Positions 1 to 14,217 of a stretch of DNA of 64,000 bases are shown one piece after another. The DNA comes from Coriaria nepalensis (Eukaryota > Streptophyta > Magnoliopsida > Cucurbitales > Coriariaceae). The stretch is from NCBI GenBank assembly GCA_027186245.1, contig CP114496.1, positions 2,797,501 through 2,861,500 on the forward strand. The letters run 5' to 3'. Position 1 is the stretch's first letter, and each line of letters starts with the position of its first letter. The notes below the pieces were generated by a model. That model saw only the letters and a program-made list of their open reading frames with translations. It was not told the origin of the DNA and made no database searches. The translations under genes and the position numbers were made by a program.

Positions 1-3000
1 ATTCCTTCAGGACCACCAAAGGATGTCAAAAGTGCGAGTTCTTCTAAGGCCTCAAAGGCAGCTTCAGCCAGGAAATCTTATAGTCAGGAACAGCGTGCAT
101 TGAATTGGAGTAGAGAACAAGATAAACAGCCAGGGAAGCTTGTCCCACCTGCTGCTGATGACACACCGACAAATGTAGATTCTCCTGGTAGGGACAGGAT
201 GTCTTCATGGAAGAAACTGCCTTCTCCAGCACTGAAAAGCATGAAACAAGCTACTGTGACAAAGGACCAAAATAATGATAATTTCAACCCCAAAAAGGCA
301 TCGAAGAACAGGAGAGGGGCTTCTGAAGGGAGCTTGACTACTGCTAAAGCTTCAGAGCTTCCTCTTGCGAAAGATTCCAATGAACATACTTCCAAACACC
401 AGCATAAAGTTTCTTGGGGTTACTGGGGAGATCATCCGGCTAGTTCTGATGAGAGTTCAATTATTTGTCGCATTTGTGAGGAAGAGGTTCCAACATCTCA
501 TGTGGAAGATCATTCAAGAATTTGTGCAGTAGCTGATCGATGTGATCAGAAGGGTGTAAGTGTTGATGAGCGTCTTCTAAGGATTGCTGAAACTCTTGAG
601 AAGATGATGGAATCTGCTCCACAGAAGGATGGCCAACATGTAGGATATCCTGATGTCGCAAAAGGGTCAAATTCTAGTATGATTGAAGAGTTTGATGCTC
701 TCTCTCCAAAACTAAGTGATTGTTCCCATAGAGGCTCTGAGGACATGCTTGATTGCTTCCCTGAGATGGATAACTCCGCCTTCATGGAGGACTTGAAGGG
801 CTTACCTTCCATGTCCTGCAAAACTCGGTTTGGTCCAAAATCTGATCAGGGTATGACAACTTCATCTGCAGGTAGCATGACTCCTAGGTCTCCGTTATTG
901 ACTCCAAGAACCAGTCAGATTGACTTGCTCTTGTCGGGGAAGGGTGCATACTCCGAGCATGATGATCTTCCCCAGGTACTTAATCTGTCTTATTCAGTTC
1001 ATGAATCTGCATTGCTTTTCATAGTCGCAAGAACCACAAAATACAGCTGCTGTAAAGAGTTTAATATGTGAACATATAAATCAATTACAATGTAAGTGTA
1101 AGGTTTACCTTGCATGGGCAGTATAGAAAGTGGTTGTAACAAACATTGATATGTAGGCATAACTATATGGGTTTGAAATGATTTAGGACTGTAAAGAAGC
1201 ATTTGACTATTTGTTAGGGCATAGGATAGTTCCATAGGACATGCCTGTTGATTCTGTCAGCTGGACACAAGACCCGGGCGGGGGGGGGGGGGGGGGGGAG
1301 GGGAGGATGGTGGTGTTGATTTTGTATCCTTGAAGTAGCATGCGTGGTATCTCTTGGGTCTTTGATAATAATTGCAGATAACAAGTTGCAATTGAATCTC
1401 AATTAATTGAAGTTCCTGTCTGAACATGATTTGTGTAGATGAATGAGCTTGCTGATATTGCAAGATGTGTGGCAAATACACCTGTGGATGACGATCGCTC
1501 GATTCCATATCTACTATCTTGTCTTGAGGACTTAAGGGCCGTCACTGACAATCGGAAATTTGATGCACTTACTGTTGAGACTTTTGGAACACGCATTGAG
1601 AAGCTAATTCGGTCAGTGCTTTTTCTGGATAGGTTAATGGTACTTCTGCATTTTACTGTACTACTTGATATCTGTGCTTTGTACAAAGCTTTAGTGCATA
1701 GATTGCCACTCTATTGAAAGATGTTCATTTGATTTTTTATCATAATTTTCTCTTTTTTTTTTTTAAATGAGTTATGATCTTGTAGGGAGAAATATTTGCA
1801 GCTTTGTGAGCTGCTTGATGATGAAAAGATGGATATATCTAGTACTGTCATTGATGAAGACACTCCTTTGGAAGATGACGTGATTCGTAGCTTGAGAACA
1901 AGCCCCGTACATTCTTCTAAGGACCGTACTTCAATAGATGACTTTGAGATTATAAAACCAATCAGCCGTGGGGCATTTGGTCGGGTTTTCTTGGCTAAAA
2001 AGAGAACAACAGGGGACCTTTTTGCAATAAAGGTGACTTTAACAATTCTGTTTTTTCTTCTGTGATGCACAACCTATGTGTCACATGGTGTATTTGCAAA
2101 TAGAATTCATAAATATCATTAAAAGATTTCTATACAGAAATAAGGTTACTTTCGTGCTACTAAATTTGCTTTTTAGAAATGCAGGAAAATATAATTATCT
2201 TTCCCAGCCATGTTTGTGAAATCCTAATTTATGGCTCAAACTGCTCATCTTTATTTTTGTTTTTGCCTTTGAACATCAACAAAATATATATTTTCTGGTA
2301 GTTTTCTTTCACATACTGAATCTTTGATACTTAGTATAGCAAATAAAAAGAGCAGAAGATATTGATCTACCTTTGCTCTCTTGTACTCATGGTTAAATCC
2401 TCTACGTACTGGTTCCTTAATCTCTCTTTTATCGGACCACAATCCTTTTCTATTTCAGTTTTCCAGTAATTGCATGCTTCAGAAGTGGTGCTCGTTGTTC
2501 TGTATTGCATAGCTGAGATCATAAATCGTTACAAAACAGATAGTTGTTAGTTACTTAATGGACTCGACCACACGCACCCTCAAATTTATTTCATGAATCT
2601 ATGCTCTTGTTAGCGTAGTCAATGAATTTGAATTCCTGGCTTAAACTTCTACCTTTTTGTGCTCCTTAAACAGGTTCTGAAGAAGGCAGATATGATTCGT
2701 AAGAATGCTGTTGAGAGTATACTTGCAGAACGCGATATTCTAATTTCAGTTCGAAATCCTTTTGTGGTGAGCTAGTCTATGAGAAAATTTTATTTTATTT
2801 TTCTTTATATTAAATGTCTGAGTGTACATGTCAGGTACGGTTCTTCTATTCTTTTACATGCCGTGAGAACCTGTATCTTGTGATGGAGTATTTAAATGGA
2901 GGCGATCTCTACTCATTGTTGAGAAATTTAGGATGTTTGGATGAAGATGTTGCTCGTGTATATATAGCAGAAGTTGTAAGTACATAAATTTTTGTAAATT

Positions 3001-6000
3001 TTTGTTCCTTATCTACATTCCTTAGTATTTTGAAACTCTTTAAGTACTTAAGATAGTGTAACTGTGGTAACTTTTTCTGTTTTCATTATCCTTTCAGGTG
3101 CTTGCATTGGAATATTTGCATTCTCTCAATGTAGTTCATCGTGATTTGAAGCCTGACAATTTGTTAATTGCTCATGATGGCCATCTTAAGGTAATTAGTA
3201 TATTTATTGATTTTTCTTTGTTGATTGTTTTCCTTCAATATTGGAACACTTCAGATTTTCTTACTCTTTTCATCACTGGTTACTTGTGTACCATTCTATT
3301 TGGTTTCATATTGATCCTCAAGTATTAAATAATTACTGAAGGGTTCTTCAATTAGTGGTCATCCAGTTATCTTCCAAATGCTCCTTTTATTTTCAGTGGC
3401 TATCTTCTTTCTTCCCCTCTCTTTTTGGTTGACACAATGGCTGTTTTCAAGTCTTGACATTTCTGTTCCATCTAGATAATAATATATAAGCTAATTAACT
3501 CGGAATTATTAGTCTTTTGTTTATATAAAAATCTTAACCGGTTTCCTTTTTTTTTTTTTTCCGTCAGATGCATATAATGTGCTCTAATGTTGAAACTACG
3601 AGTTCAGTTCTAATGGGATTATTCATGATTAATATTCTCTTATGTCATATTTAGAAACTTATTTTGCTTTATTTGTACAGTTGACAGATTTTGGGCTCTC
3701 TAAAGTTGGTCTTCTTAACAGCACTGATGATTTGTCAGCACCAGCGGTCAGTGGGACCTCCCTCTTCGGGGAAGATGAGCCTCCAGTATCTATGTCTGAG
3801 CATCAGCAAGAAAGGAGGAAGAAACGTTCTGCTGTGGGCACGCCTGACTATTTGGCGCCTGAAATACTTTTGGGAACTGGTCATGGTTCGTATAGCCCTT
3901 TCTTTCTAAGGTGGTATAATAATCTTATCTTGTGTCCAAAGTTGTGCTGTGTATAGAACTTCAGTTATTGTCAAAATTACAATTGCCTGGAGCTTGAGCT
4001 TGCTGGATCCGTATGATTACTTTTGTTTCACTAAGCATGTTGCATTGATGTGCACTAACTATAGAACCACAATGGTGATAAACCATGTTGCTATTTTTGT
4101 GTGTTATATTTAGGTGGAAAAACTTTTGTGCCATTTCTTTGGTATGTCTATTCATTAGGTGGTTGTATTGGTTGACTGTTAATCTTTCTTGCAGGTGCCA
4201 CTGCTGATTGGTGGTCTGTAGGGATCATTTTGTTTGAACTGATTGTTGGCATCCCACCTTTCAATGCTGAACATCCCCAGGTTGGACTTGACGTTGGACT
4301 TGGTGGTTTCTCCTTATTTATTCATGCTTATGAAAGTTCAGATTTCTCTCATTTTCTGCCTCTGATCTTTCTTGGAATTCTCATTCTGCACTCTATTATA
4401 CAGAGAATTAAGGCAATAATGAGAACTTAATGATTAATCTGGTGAGCAATAATGAGAACTTATCATGGGATATCGTTACAGAAAAATTCTATTATATACT
4501 CGAGCATCTAGTGAATCTTGAGTTTTCTTTTTACTTAAAACTTCTGCTGTTGCATTTTGGGAAATTCAGTTTTGGATGCTGTTTTGAAATGTCGAAAAAA
4601 GAAATGCTTTCCCTAGGAATTTTGGTGACAATTGGTAAATTTTTAGTTGTATTGATATCCCATGCCACCTGTGTGGTTCGCCCGACAACCTTCCATTTAA
4701 TCTCTCTAAGATCTTTGTGGAGTTGTTCCTCCCATCCACTGTTGAGCCATCAAGGAATTTGAAAATCAATATTACTCTATCTTGGTAATGTCCGATGGTG
4801 TGCCGTCTTCATGAATTATGTGTTTACTAGAATTGCAACGTACATGTTTACAACTTCCAAGTTGTGCAATGCTAGCAAGCTTTTTTGTGTTCATTCTGCT
4901 TACTGGTTTACGTGCTCTCAAATGCTTTGATTTTATTTTTCATAGTGAGTTGTTTAATTTTGATCTTTGGTGTTGCAGAGTTTCTTTAAGATGCTTTATC
5001 TTTTTTTATTTTGTTACTAATTTGATTCAGTAATCAATGCCTTGTGATTTTTCTTGTAGACGATATTTGATAATATTCTCAATCGTAAAATACCTTGGCC
5101 TCGGGCACCTGAAGAAATGAGCTTTGAAGCACAGGATTTAATTGATCGGTAAGAAAAGCATTGCGATTTCTGGTACTGATAACTCTTGGGGGATTTAATA
5201 CGTGGTAGCAAATATTACTGTAGCATCATTCCAAATTTGCAGTACTGGTCTAAAAGAGACCATTGTCCAAAGGATTAATGATTCAAGATTACTTATTAGG
5301 ATGCATTTGTGTAAGTGGTTGAAATTGGGGGTTAATACATTTTATTGCCCCAAACTGAAATCAATGTTAGATTTTGTGGACCTACACTGAAATATGTGGT
5401 CCAAAACTAAGAAATCATTCAAATTAGAATTCGGGACATTTTCGAAATTGAGCCTTATTAGTGCATTAAATGATTATAGGTCTCTGATAGGCTGATTAGA
5501 AGCAATGATCAATGGGTGCTTATTTATAAACCACCACGATGCACGATGCTTTCAATGGATACCTATTAAACAACACATGTTTTTATGATCCTGATGAATA
5601 CATTGAAAATTTTTATGAGCATGAAACAGCACACTACAAGAGAATCCATACATGATCCAAGGTCTTAGTACGATAGTAGAAATTTAGTAATTTTGCTTGG
5701 TTTTGGTGGTTTGTTTAAGAGTATATTCAGTTGGTTTAGAAATTTATAAAAAAAATAAAAATCGCCAGTTTTAATGTCAAATTGCTTTATTCTTTAAAAC
5801 ACTTGGTTGTAAACTAGCTGAGCCTATCTTTTCAGATTGTTAACTGAAGATCCTCATCAGAGACTTGGTGCTAGGGGAGCATCAGAGGTGAGAATTTCTC
5901 TTGGTAGAGTATATTTTTGCACTCTGTTTATTTTCTCTCTAGATGAAGAAGAAATGTATCTGCTGTTAATATGATCCAGGTGAAGCAGCATATTTTCTTT

Positions 6001-7011
6001 AAAGATATCAACTGGGACACACTAGCCAGACAAAAGGTATGAATGTTTCTTCTGTAGGGAAAAATTTAGGTCCTAACTCTATTTATCTTAGATTATTCAA
6101 TACCTAAAATTGTTTTCACAGGCTGCATTTGTACCAACCTCAGAAAGTGCGCTAGATACGAGTTACTTTACAAGTCGCTACACATGGAATAACGATGATG
6201 TTTATCCAGCCAGCGATATTGAGGATTCGAGTGATGCTGACAGTTCAAGTGGAAGTAGTTGTTTGAGCAATCGCCAAGAAGAAGTGGTATACTGAAACAA
6301 ATTTTATTAAATTGACAAGGGAGATAATTTATTTCCCTTTTATTGATTCACTAGGGAAGTAACGATTCTGGTATTGGCTTGTTATTTGTTAACCCATTAT
6401 TAACAGGGAGATGAATGTAGGGGTCTCACTGAGTTCGAGACTGGCTCATCTATCAATTACTCTTTCAGTAATTTCTCATTCAAGGTATTCCCCTAAATCC
6501 TAGCAATACGGGCCTAATTTTCTAATTAATCATTTATAAATGGCTTTTATGTATTTGAGTCCCAATGTGCAATTCTCTCTCCCCCTTGTATAGGAATTTT
6601 CCATATATATGTATATGTATTAATGTAAAAATGCATATATGAAGTAATACCCACCCTCGATTTAGAAAATGGAAAGGTGAGTGAATGGTGGGGATTGTGC
6701 CACATGGGGTATTGATGTTGCCTTTGGGAAAGAATTGAGGGAGTTAAATACTTGCAAATTCAGTTGATAAAGAATCGCAGAGTCCAATACAGAGGAAAGA
6801 GCTGTATATGTTTGGCTCTTAGCTTTAGTGATCTTGATCTCAGTTAGCAGATCTTGTAGAAGCATTTAAAATGAGTGGGGGGAAAAGAAAATCGTTGTGC
6901 TGTTATTACCTTTCTATTTTTCGTGTGTAGAATCTGTCCCAGCTTGTATCAATCAACTATGATCTGCTCTCCAAGGGTTGGAAGGATGATCAATCAAATC
7001 CTAATGCATAA
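1..7011 (+). CDS. IREH1: IRE-family AGC serine/threonine kinase, 3' part (IREH1-like)
   Basis: This is the C-terminal 844 residues of a plant AGC kinase of the INCOMPLETE ROOT HAIR ELONGATION family; the 5' end is outside the window. Exons read by GT-AG sites and frame: 1-975, 1439-1611, 1786-2032, 2674-2766, 2835-2975, 3098-3190, 3681-3885, 4195-4280, 5060-5148, 5836-5887, 5980-6036, 6122-6286, 6407-6484, 6931-7011 (stop TAA). The first exon encodes a low-complexity basic N-terminal region and a short Cys/His motif (CRIC...H...H..IC, about 465-525). The kinase domain shows the GRGAFGRV loop, FAIK lysine, [11 protein letters not shown], a Ser-rich insert between DFG and APE typical of this AGC subgroup, GTPDYLAPE and ADWWSVG. 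The tail, ending NLSQL...SKGWKDD, is family-typical. IREH1 and IRE are close paralogues, so the symbol is probable. The reading frame is intact. Known relatives act in root-hair and root-tip growth. Confidence 0.93.
1280..1298 (+). repeat. 19-G homopolymer in first visible intron
   Basis: An uninterrupted run of 19 G is followed by further G-rich sequence (to about 1310). It lies inside the intron 976-1438 of the IRE-like kinase, on the transcribed sense strand. Sequencing or assembly length error is common in such runs. Confidence 0.9.
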
Positions 7012-8186
7012 GCTACATTATCATCTGCGTCTAGAAGCGGAGAATTCTTTCTGTTATTTGATTCGGCCGAAGAGACCTGCTTTTCATATACTCTGTACAT
7101 GTATGATTTTTGACACTTATTCTTAGTCATCTTTTGATATTTGCTTTGCTGATGACTAATATTTTCATCAGTCCTTTTCGTCTTTACCCTATTCTTTTTG
7201 TTTCAGAGATAAAAGGAATCTTAAGAGGGAAAGAGGGTTTGGGATGTTCTCCTCTTCAGAATACAGATTACAGGTGAGGATTGTGTGGGCTTCAATTTTT
7301 ACCTTTGAGTTGTGTTTTTGTTTGAGTTGAAAACCCTTGATAACCTTTGATTTTACATGCCCCTAGTATACAGTGTTTTCTTTGGCTGCATCGGAGACTA
7401 AGAAATTTATATATGGATTGGGTTTTTCTAGACACAATGTCGCATAAACCCGGACCGATTAGAAAATTCACAATAGGATAAAAAGAGAAGGAAGTTTATT
7501 TTTTAATTACTATTATCATGTTATTCAACTTTTCTCTATCAGTGGTATGCCACCATATGGTAGTGTGTGGGGATGTATGCAACTTGGAAAATTCCTAATC
7601 CTACTACAAGAAATTCTTGGGCGAACTGTGTCTATGGTAGAGCATATTTACGGTGGATCGATTACTTTTAATCGTATATATCAGCTTTACACCATTGCTC
7701 GTACATCACATCAATGTTGAAATAGACCGGTCAACCATAGATGGTGTACACAAGAAATTCTCACCCGTTTAATATTATTGGAAGAATCCTTGTTAGTCCA
7801 GGTTATTAAAGCTGTAATGACCTTTCTTTGTGATGTCTTGAAAATAATCCAAAATTAAGGCCCGTTTGTTTTTGTGTTTTAAAATGTATTTCGCTAATGT
7901 ATCATGTTTTAAGGAAATAAATATATCAAATTATGCCAAATTTTTATGTTTTGATTATATTTTAATAATTATAAAAAACATTCCTTTATATTTTAATAAT
8001 TATAAAAAAATTCCTAAATATTTAAAAATTACGTTTTCAAATTTTTTTTTCCCAGTTCTCTTCTGCTCAAAGCTCCATCGGATTGATTTGTTATTTTTTT
8101 TTTTTTCCCTACTTTGGTGGCAGATCAACGAAGGAGGCGGCGAGGGAAGAGATTTGGGGAAGAAACAAAAAAATATAATTTTTGAA
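7012..8186. other. 3' flank of the IRE-like gene, no further gene seen
   Basis: The first few hundred bases are presumably 3' UTR of the kinase. A plausible acceptor near 7206 could mark a 3'-UTR intron. From about 7440 the sequence is AT-rich and non-coding. A GGCCCGTTTG motif at 7859 resembles the edge of a small transposon, but I found no partner end. No protein-coding ORF is convincing. Confidence 0.5.
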
Positions 8187-8444
8187 TGTTCAGTAATATT
8201 TTTTATAATTATTAACGAGTTATAGAGAGAATAGTAATAGGAAGAGAATTCTTCACTTATTTTCATCTAACATTTATAGCAAAACACTGAGGAATATATA
8301 GAACGGTAAAGAAAATGAAATTCCTATCAAATAGGATGGAAAGAAAGCATAAAACTAACATATCTAACCAAGGAAAATAAGATATTCTAAAAATGAAATT
8401 AGTGTTACAGTTGTAATACACAACTATAACATAATATTTCCACA
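8187..8444 (-). repeat. Putative 3' LTR of the minus-strand Copia relic
   Basis: Read on the minus strand, a purine tract (GATGGGGAG) directly precedes TGTGGAAATATT at 8444. That is the expected polypurine tract/LTR junction just after the RNase H ORF. The other edge is placed at a TGT at 8187 (plus strand), giving TG...CA ends and about 258 bp. Only one copy was seen, so the distal edge is tentative. Confidence 0.45.
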
Positions 8445-11400
8445 CTCCCCATCAAGATAATGGTAGATATCATTTATACTTAGTTTGGATCTCAAATCTT
8501 CAAAACTTATTTTTGGAAGAGCTTTGGTGAGAATGTTAGCAGTCTGAGAATTTGTTCGAACATGCACTAATGAGATTATTGCTTCTTCTATCTTCTTTTT
8601 AATAAAATGCTGATCTATTTTAACATGTTTCATACAATCATGATGAACATGGTTCTTTGCAATACTTATGGTGGCTAGATTGTCACAAAACATCTTCATA
8701 GGTTCTTTTAAAGAAATCTGTAATTCGAAGATTTCTCTTTAACCATATTACCTCACATATTCCTAGAGTTAAGATCATGTACTCTGCTTCAACACAACTC
8801 TTAGCCACAACTAATTGCTTCTTGCTTCTCCACGTGATTAGGTTTCCTCATACATAAGTACAATATCCAGAAGTGGACCTTCTGTCTGTTACTGATCATG
8901 CCCAGTTAGCATAAGAGAATATCTCTACACCCCTATTTAGATTTTTTCTAAAGTACAATTCTCTTTTTGGAGTCATTTTTAGATACCTCAAAATTCGGTA
9001 CACAACTTTTAAGTGCATCTTAATTAGGATTGTTCATGAATTGACACTACACTAATAGAATAACCAATGTCAGGCCTTGTGTGGGAAAGATAGATGAGTT
9101 TTCCCAGAAGTCGTTAGTATTGTTCTTTATCAATTGGAACACTTCCTTGTTCAACTCCTAACTTCGTTGAATAATCTATAGGAGTATCAGCCGGTTTGCA
9201 GCCAAACATACCAGTTTCTTTTAGAAGATCAAGGACATATTTCGTTGAGAAACCACAATTCCTTTATTAGATTGAGCAATTTCCATCCCTGGAAAATATT
9301 TGAGATTTCTTAGGTCTTTGACTTCAAATTCTTTAGCAAGAAACTTCTTAAGTTGGCTTATTTCCTCTTTATGATCTTCTGTCACAGTTATATCATTCAC
9401 ATATACAATAAATATTAGCTAGTTTCCTGTTAGCAGAGTGCTTTATAAACAATGTATGATCTGTTTGGTATTGAGAATAACCAATCTTCTTCACAGTCTT
9501 GGTGAAGCGATTAAACCAAGCTTGGGGAGACTGTTTGTGGCCATATAAGGATGTTCTAAGTCTGCACACTTTGCAATGTTGGCTTGAGTCTCCAATCCTA
9601 AGGGAATTTCTATATGTACTTTTTCCTCTAAGTCATCATTTCGAAAGGCATTTCTAATATCCATTTGGTGTAGACACCAGTCGCGGTTGACAGTGAAAGA
9701 TAACATAATTCTGATTGTATTCAACTTTGCCATAGGTGCAAAAGTTTCTTGATAATCAATTCCATAGGACTGCATAAACCCTCTTGCGACTAATTAAGCT
9801 TTAAACCTTTCAATACTTCCATCCTCCTGATATTTGATAGTGAAATCCATTTGCAGCTAATTGTGTTTTTCCCTTTCGGTAGATCAGTAAGCTCTTACAT
9901 GCAATTCTTTTCCAAGGCTCTAACTTCTTCCATAATAGTCGCTCTCCATTCAAAAACTAAGAGCCTCTTAGACACTATTGGGAATTTGAATTTCAGTAAG
10001 ATTGGTAGCAAATGCTCTATAACTTGGTGACAAGCTTTTATAGGAGACAAAATTATTAATTAGGTGTTTTGTGCATGATCTCACTCCTTTCCTTTGAGCA
10101 ATAGGTAAATCCAGATCATAATCGTCTAACAGTAAAAGTTCATTAGGGTGGTCATTTGTGTTACCTATTATTGTTGCTTCTTGATGCAGATGTGGTTCGG
10201 CTTCATGGTTGTGCTCAACATGTGTTTGAAGCTCTATATCTCCTTGAGGTTTCTTATTTTTCCTTGAATAGATAATGAACTCAGTATCTTTGACAGTTTG
10301 AGATAGACTAGAATGAGGAACAAGGTCAACAGTTTTGGTTTCAACAGATTTATGATTTTTAGAATCAAGAGTTTCGGTAGGAGATGAGTTAGATATTTTT
10401 GTTGAAAGTATGAAAGGTGAATGAGGAATTGGTGATATGGAAGCAATTTCATAATTGTCCTAAAATTGATATTCTTGAGTTCTATTCTATCCCTGAATAT
10501 TAGTTTTGGAATAATATGGTTCATTTCTCAAAGAATGTGACACCTATGGTGTTGTAGAACTTTTTGGTGAGAGTGAATAACACTTGTATCCTTTTTTGAG
10601 TGGAGGAATACCCAAAGAAAATACATTTGATTGTCCTTGGATCAAGTTTTGCTTGATTTGGCTGCTTACTGTGAACAAAGGCAATACAACAAAAAAAATT
10701 TGGCGGGAGGATAAAAATGAGACGAGTGGTAGGATATGATTGAAGAAGGATTTGGCAAGGTGTTTGAAATTTTAAGACACGAAAGTGCTTTCTATTTATA
10801 AGATAAGCATCTGTAAGAACGACTTCTCCCCAAAAAGTTATTGGAACATTAACTGTGAACATGATTGATCTTGTAACTTCTAAAAGATGTCTATTTTTCC
10901 TTTCAGCCATTCCATTTTGTTGTGGGGTATCCACACAAGAACTCTGATGAACAATACACATTTTTGTAAGGAAGCTACCAAGAATTGAATTGAAGTAATC
11001 TTTTGCATTGTCTGTTTTCAAAATTTGAATGTTGGCATGATATTGAGTTTGGATCATATTATGAAAATTCATGAAAATTTAATTTACTTCAGATTTTTCT
11101 TTCATACAAAATATCAAAGACACTCTCGTATGATCATCTATAAATGAGATAAACTATGTAGAGCCTGTAACATTTTTTTATCTTTGATCAAACATCACTA
11201 TGTATCATTGAAAATAAGTTAGATGATTTATAAGGTAGTATTGAATATGAACTATGAACATATTTGGATAACCGGAAGATTTTACATGAAAAAACTTTGG
11301 AATTTTTATTGAATAAGGAAGGAAAAAGCTTTCGAAGGTACATGATATTTTGATGTCTTAAGCGATAGTGCCATAATATAATATCACTATCATAATTTTG

Positions 11401-11640
11401 AAACTGAAATATAGTAGGATTGTTTCTTACAAATTGTTACTTGAGGTTGTCTCTTTGGAAGATCTTCAACTTTGAGGATATAGAGACCCGAACACATCAA
11501 TATTGCCAATCATCCTCCCCAAATCTAAATCCTTAAAAATATAACAATTTTGGGAGAAGTTAACAACATAATTCTTATCTATAATAAGTTTACTAATAGA
11601 TTAAAATCTAATTTACTGATAGATAACAAATTAAAATCAC
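8424..11640 (-). mobile_element. Decayed Ty1/Copia retrotransposon pol
   Basis: In minus-strand order, pieces of a Copia polyprotein can be read with frameshifts and stops. GAG-pre-integrase (LWHYRLRHQN) lies near 11.3-11.4 kb. An integrase core follows with TDNAKDY and QQNGMAERKNR (11072-10521). Reverse transcriptase lies near 9.2-9.9 kb (GIDYQETFAP, then YVNDI in place of the YVDD catalytic motif). The RNase H C-terminus is at 8699-8424 (DNLATISIAKN, ILTKALP). Order and orientation match Copia rather than Gypsy. No gag, protease active site or 5' LTR was recognised. It cannot encode a working element; no open frame exceeds 183 codons. Confidence 0.9.
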
Positions 11641-12100
11641 AATAGTATCCCTAAAGTTCAAAATCAGACACGGTGGCTGAATAGCTCACCTAGTTTGAGC
11701 GCAAGAATTATGGGACCTTGCCCAAGGGCCAAACTGTTAAAATTGACCACGGCTGGCCGCGAAAAACCCTTCATAATAAATTTTTAACTCATCTTCCCTG
11801 AGCTCAATGTGACATTATGAATATTATACTGGCAAAGTGGAGGCAGTACGGACAGTGCTTACATGATCATGATCCATGAGGTGGAGTTCAAGCTAACAAC
11901 GAATGAGCTTAAATAGTGAATTTCTCCTCCTGCCTCTATAAAAGGGGCCATTATTCATCAATGGAGATAGAGTATTACTCTAGTATCCATTGCACTCTTC
12001 GCAACTGACCTCTAAAAGCGATAACAATTTGATCACCGGAGTGTTTTTCGACTGTAAACCCGGACGCTCTTCCCTTGTTTTGCAAGGTAGCTAAACATAG
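11641..12100 (+). repeat. LTR-like or promoter-like repeat fragment
   Basis: This patch is GC-richer than its surroundings. It holds a TATA-like CTATAAAAGG near 11936, followed about 80-120 bases later by CACCGGAGTG and TGTAAACCCGGACG stretches, a layout reminiscent of plant LTR U3-R regions. No flanking coding sequence or second copy was identified, so the assignment to an LTR is only a guess. Confidence 0.3.
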
Positions 12101-14217
12101 AAGACATTCTGAATGTGTTCTACAATTGCATAAATGCAAAAGCTAACTAAAGCGTAGAATATATTTTATAAATACAAAAAAATTATGAGACAATTTTGTA
12201 AAATATTATACATATGTACACGTATTTTTTTAATTAATTTTTTTAATATATTATTTATTTTATATAATAAAATCTCAATAAATTAATATTTTATATCAAT
12301 AAAATTTATTAATTTAATAAAATATTATATTAATAATTTATTAAGATATTTTAATAAAGATATTTATCAAGGTGACCGAATCGAATAGTTAAAAACAATT
12401 ACAGATACTTTATGACTACCCTAGGGTAGGCCATTGGTCCCACGCTTGAGTTTATCAACCAAACTTTGCAAGCACATGCATAGGAATTGTTATTCCAATT
12501 TTAGCGATTATTAATTCCGGCCAAAAAATAGATATTGCTATTCATAACAATCCAATGTCTCATCGGAGCCTTAATATTGTTGTCGTCGGTTCATCATTTT
12601 GGATTAGAGAAGAAGTCAAAGGTCAAACTGCAGATCAAAAAATTAAGAACACTTTTTTGTAACAAAAAATTACGAGTGTACGTACGTAGTATATTTTCTT
12701 ATGGAAATATTAGTTTGGAATAAATTCCATAAATTTATTATTATTATTTTTTTATATATAATTATAATAAATATTTTAATATTAGTTTTCTCATTTAAAT
12801 TACTGAATAATATAATTATAATCGGTCAAATTTAGATTTCTTTTATACTAAACTATAACTATATATTTGGCCAAAAAAACAAAAAAAACAAGATGCCCCT
12901 CCCGATGCACTACAAAAATCTTAATTTGATTGGACAAGTTGTTTGAAGCTCAACTTGCCGATTGTTTTTACATGTCCTTAGAAGTCAGAACTGTACCACT
13001 GTTCTGAAATTTTAAGGACATTTTGAAAATTTTAAGGGTGCATCTTCTGGAACATGGGTGGGTCCAGTCCTTTTAATTTAGAAACTGATGGATAGAGATA
13101 GTAAGACAACTCAAGCTTAGGGAAGAAACAAAACAATGAAACGTCAAACATGTATATGGTTAAATGCTAGTAGTTGCTTCTTCTTTTTTTTCGTTATATA
13201 TTTACGCATGATATATTTTAATTAAAAATTAATATATTGTACATTTAATCTGAGCCTAATGTTAATTTAAAAGGTTAATACGTTATCGAACGGTCAAAAC
13301 TTATCTTTAGATGAGATCAATATCGAAATTTTGAATTCGATATTATATATGATATTAATACTTTTGGAGACTTAACCGTTACCAAAAAAACCCTTTGATT
13401 CCGGCCAAAAAAATCATATTATATAAAAATCTAATGTAAAACTCAATAGTTTAGACATAAGCTATATAGCTTAGTATAAAAGCAATCCATATTTTCCCTT
13501 TGAAAGCATTCCGAGAGAGGGAAGGAGTACTTTTTTGTTTTTGTTTTTTAAGCCTACCAAATTGGATAACAGAAAACAAGAAAAGTAAGAATTCAAAGAA
13601 AAAAGGTGGGAGCACAAGATCAAGACTGCAGAGCATATACTACAACACCTGATTGCTGATCTTTTTCATGAGCATGAGATTTTATATGGGATGGTGGGTC
13701 CACAGTACAGGCTTTCATCATCATCAGTAGCTAGTTGGCCATTTTAGTTTTCACATGCATTTTGAAATCTCAGTTATTGGATCTTATATACACCATTTTG
13801 ATCCGGAAGAATTCACGGAGCGCTTCATACTGCGTCGTTTCGAACTTAGAGGTCGATGTCCTCCTATATATTAAGATTTCAAGAACAAAGTACAACTGAT
13901 CACAAGTCTTTTGAGAGAAGAAAATGTCTCCAACGTGAAGAAAGCTAAGATGACGCTGACCACACTTACAACACATACGATAAGCAGTGTTTATAGTTAT
14001 GAGGAAATTTAATTTTATCACATCATCATAAAGCATATTAATAAATAAATAAAAATTCTAATATTTTAGAAAATATTCTTATTTTAACTAATAAGATCAA
14101 ATTACATTAATATTTAATAAGAAAAAAAATAATGATATGATATTATTTTTTTATTTTTTTAATTAAAAGAAAAAGAAAAATTCTTGTGTGAATCATATTT
14201 ATAGTAGGATTTACATA
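12101..14217. other. AT-rich intergenic DNA, no gene seen
   Basis: Mostly very AT-rich, with short ORFs that lack codon bias or recognisable domains. A CACTACAAAAAT string near 12908 resembles a CACTA-type terminus, but no partner was found. Confidence 0.5.

Noticed and set aside
100..1071. Start of the IRE-like gene at the ATG at 100
   Set aside because: The frame is open from base 1 to 100 and family members have a much longer N-terminus, so the ATG is internal.
7586..7775. CACTA transposon end suggested by CTACAAGAAATTC
   Set aside because: The second similar string (ACAAGAAATTCTC near 7750) is in direct, not inverted, orientation and no 3-bp target duplication was found.
11660..11720. 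tRNA gene suggested by TAGCTCACCTAGTTTGAGC
   Set aside because: The rest cannot be folded into a cloverleaf and no B-box follows at the correct spacing.
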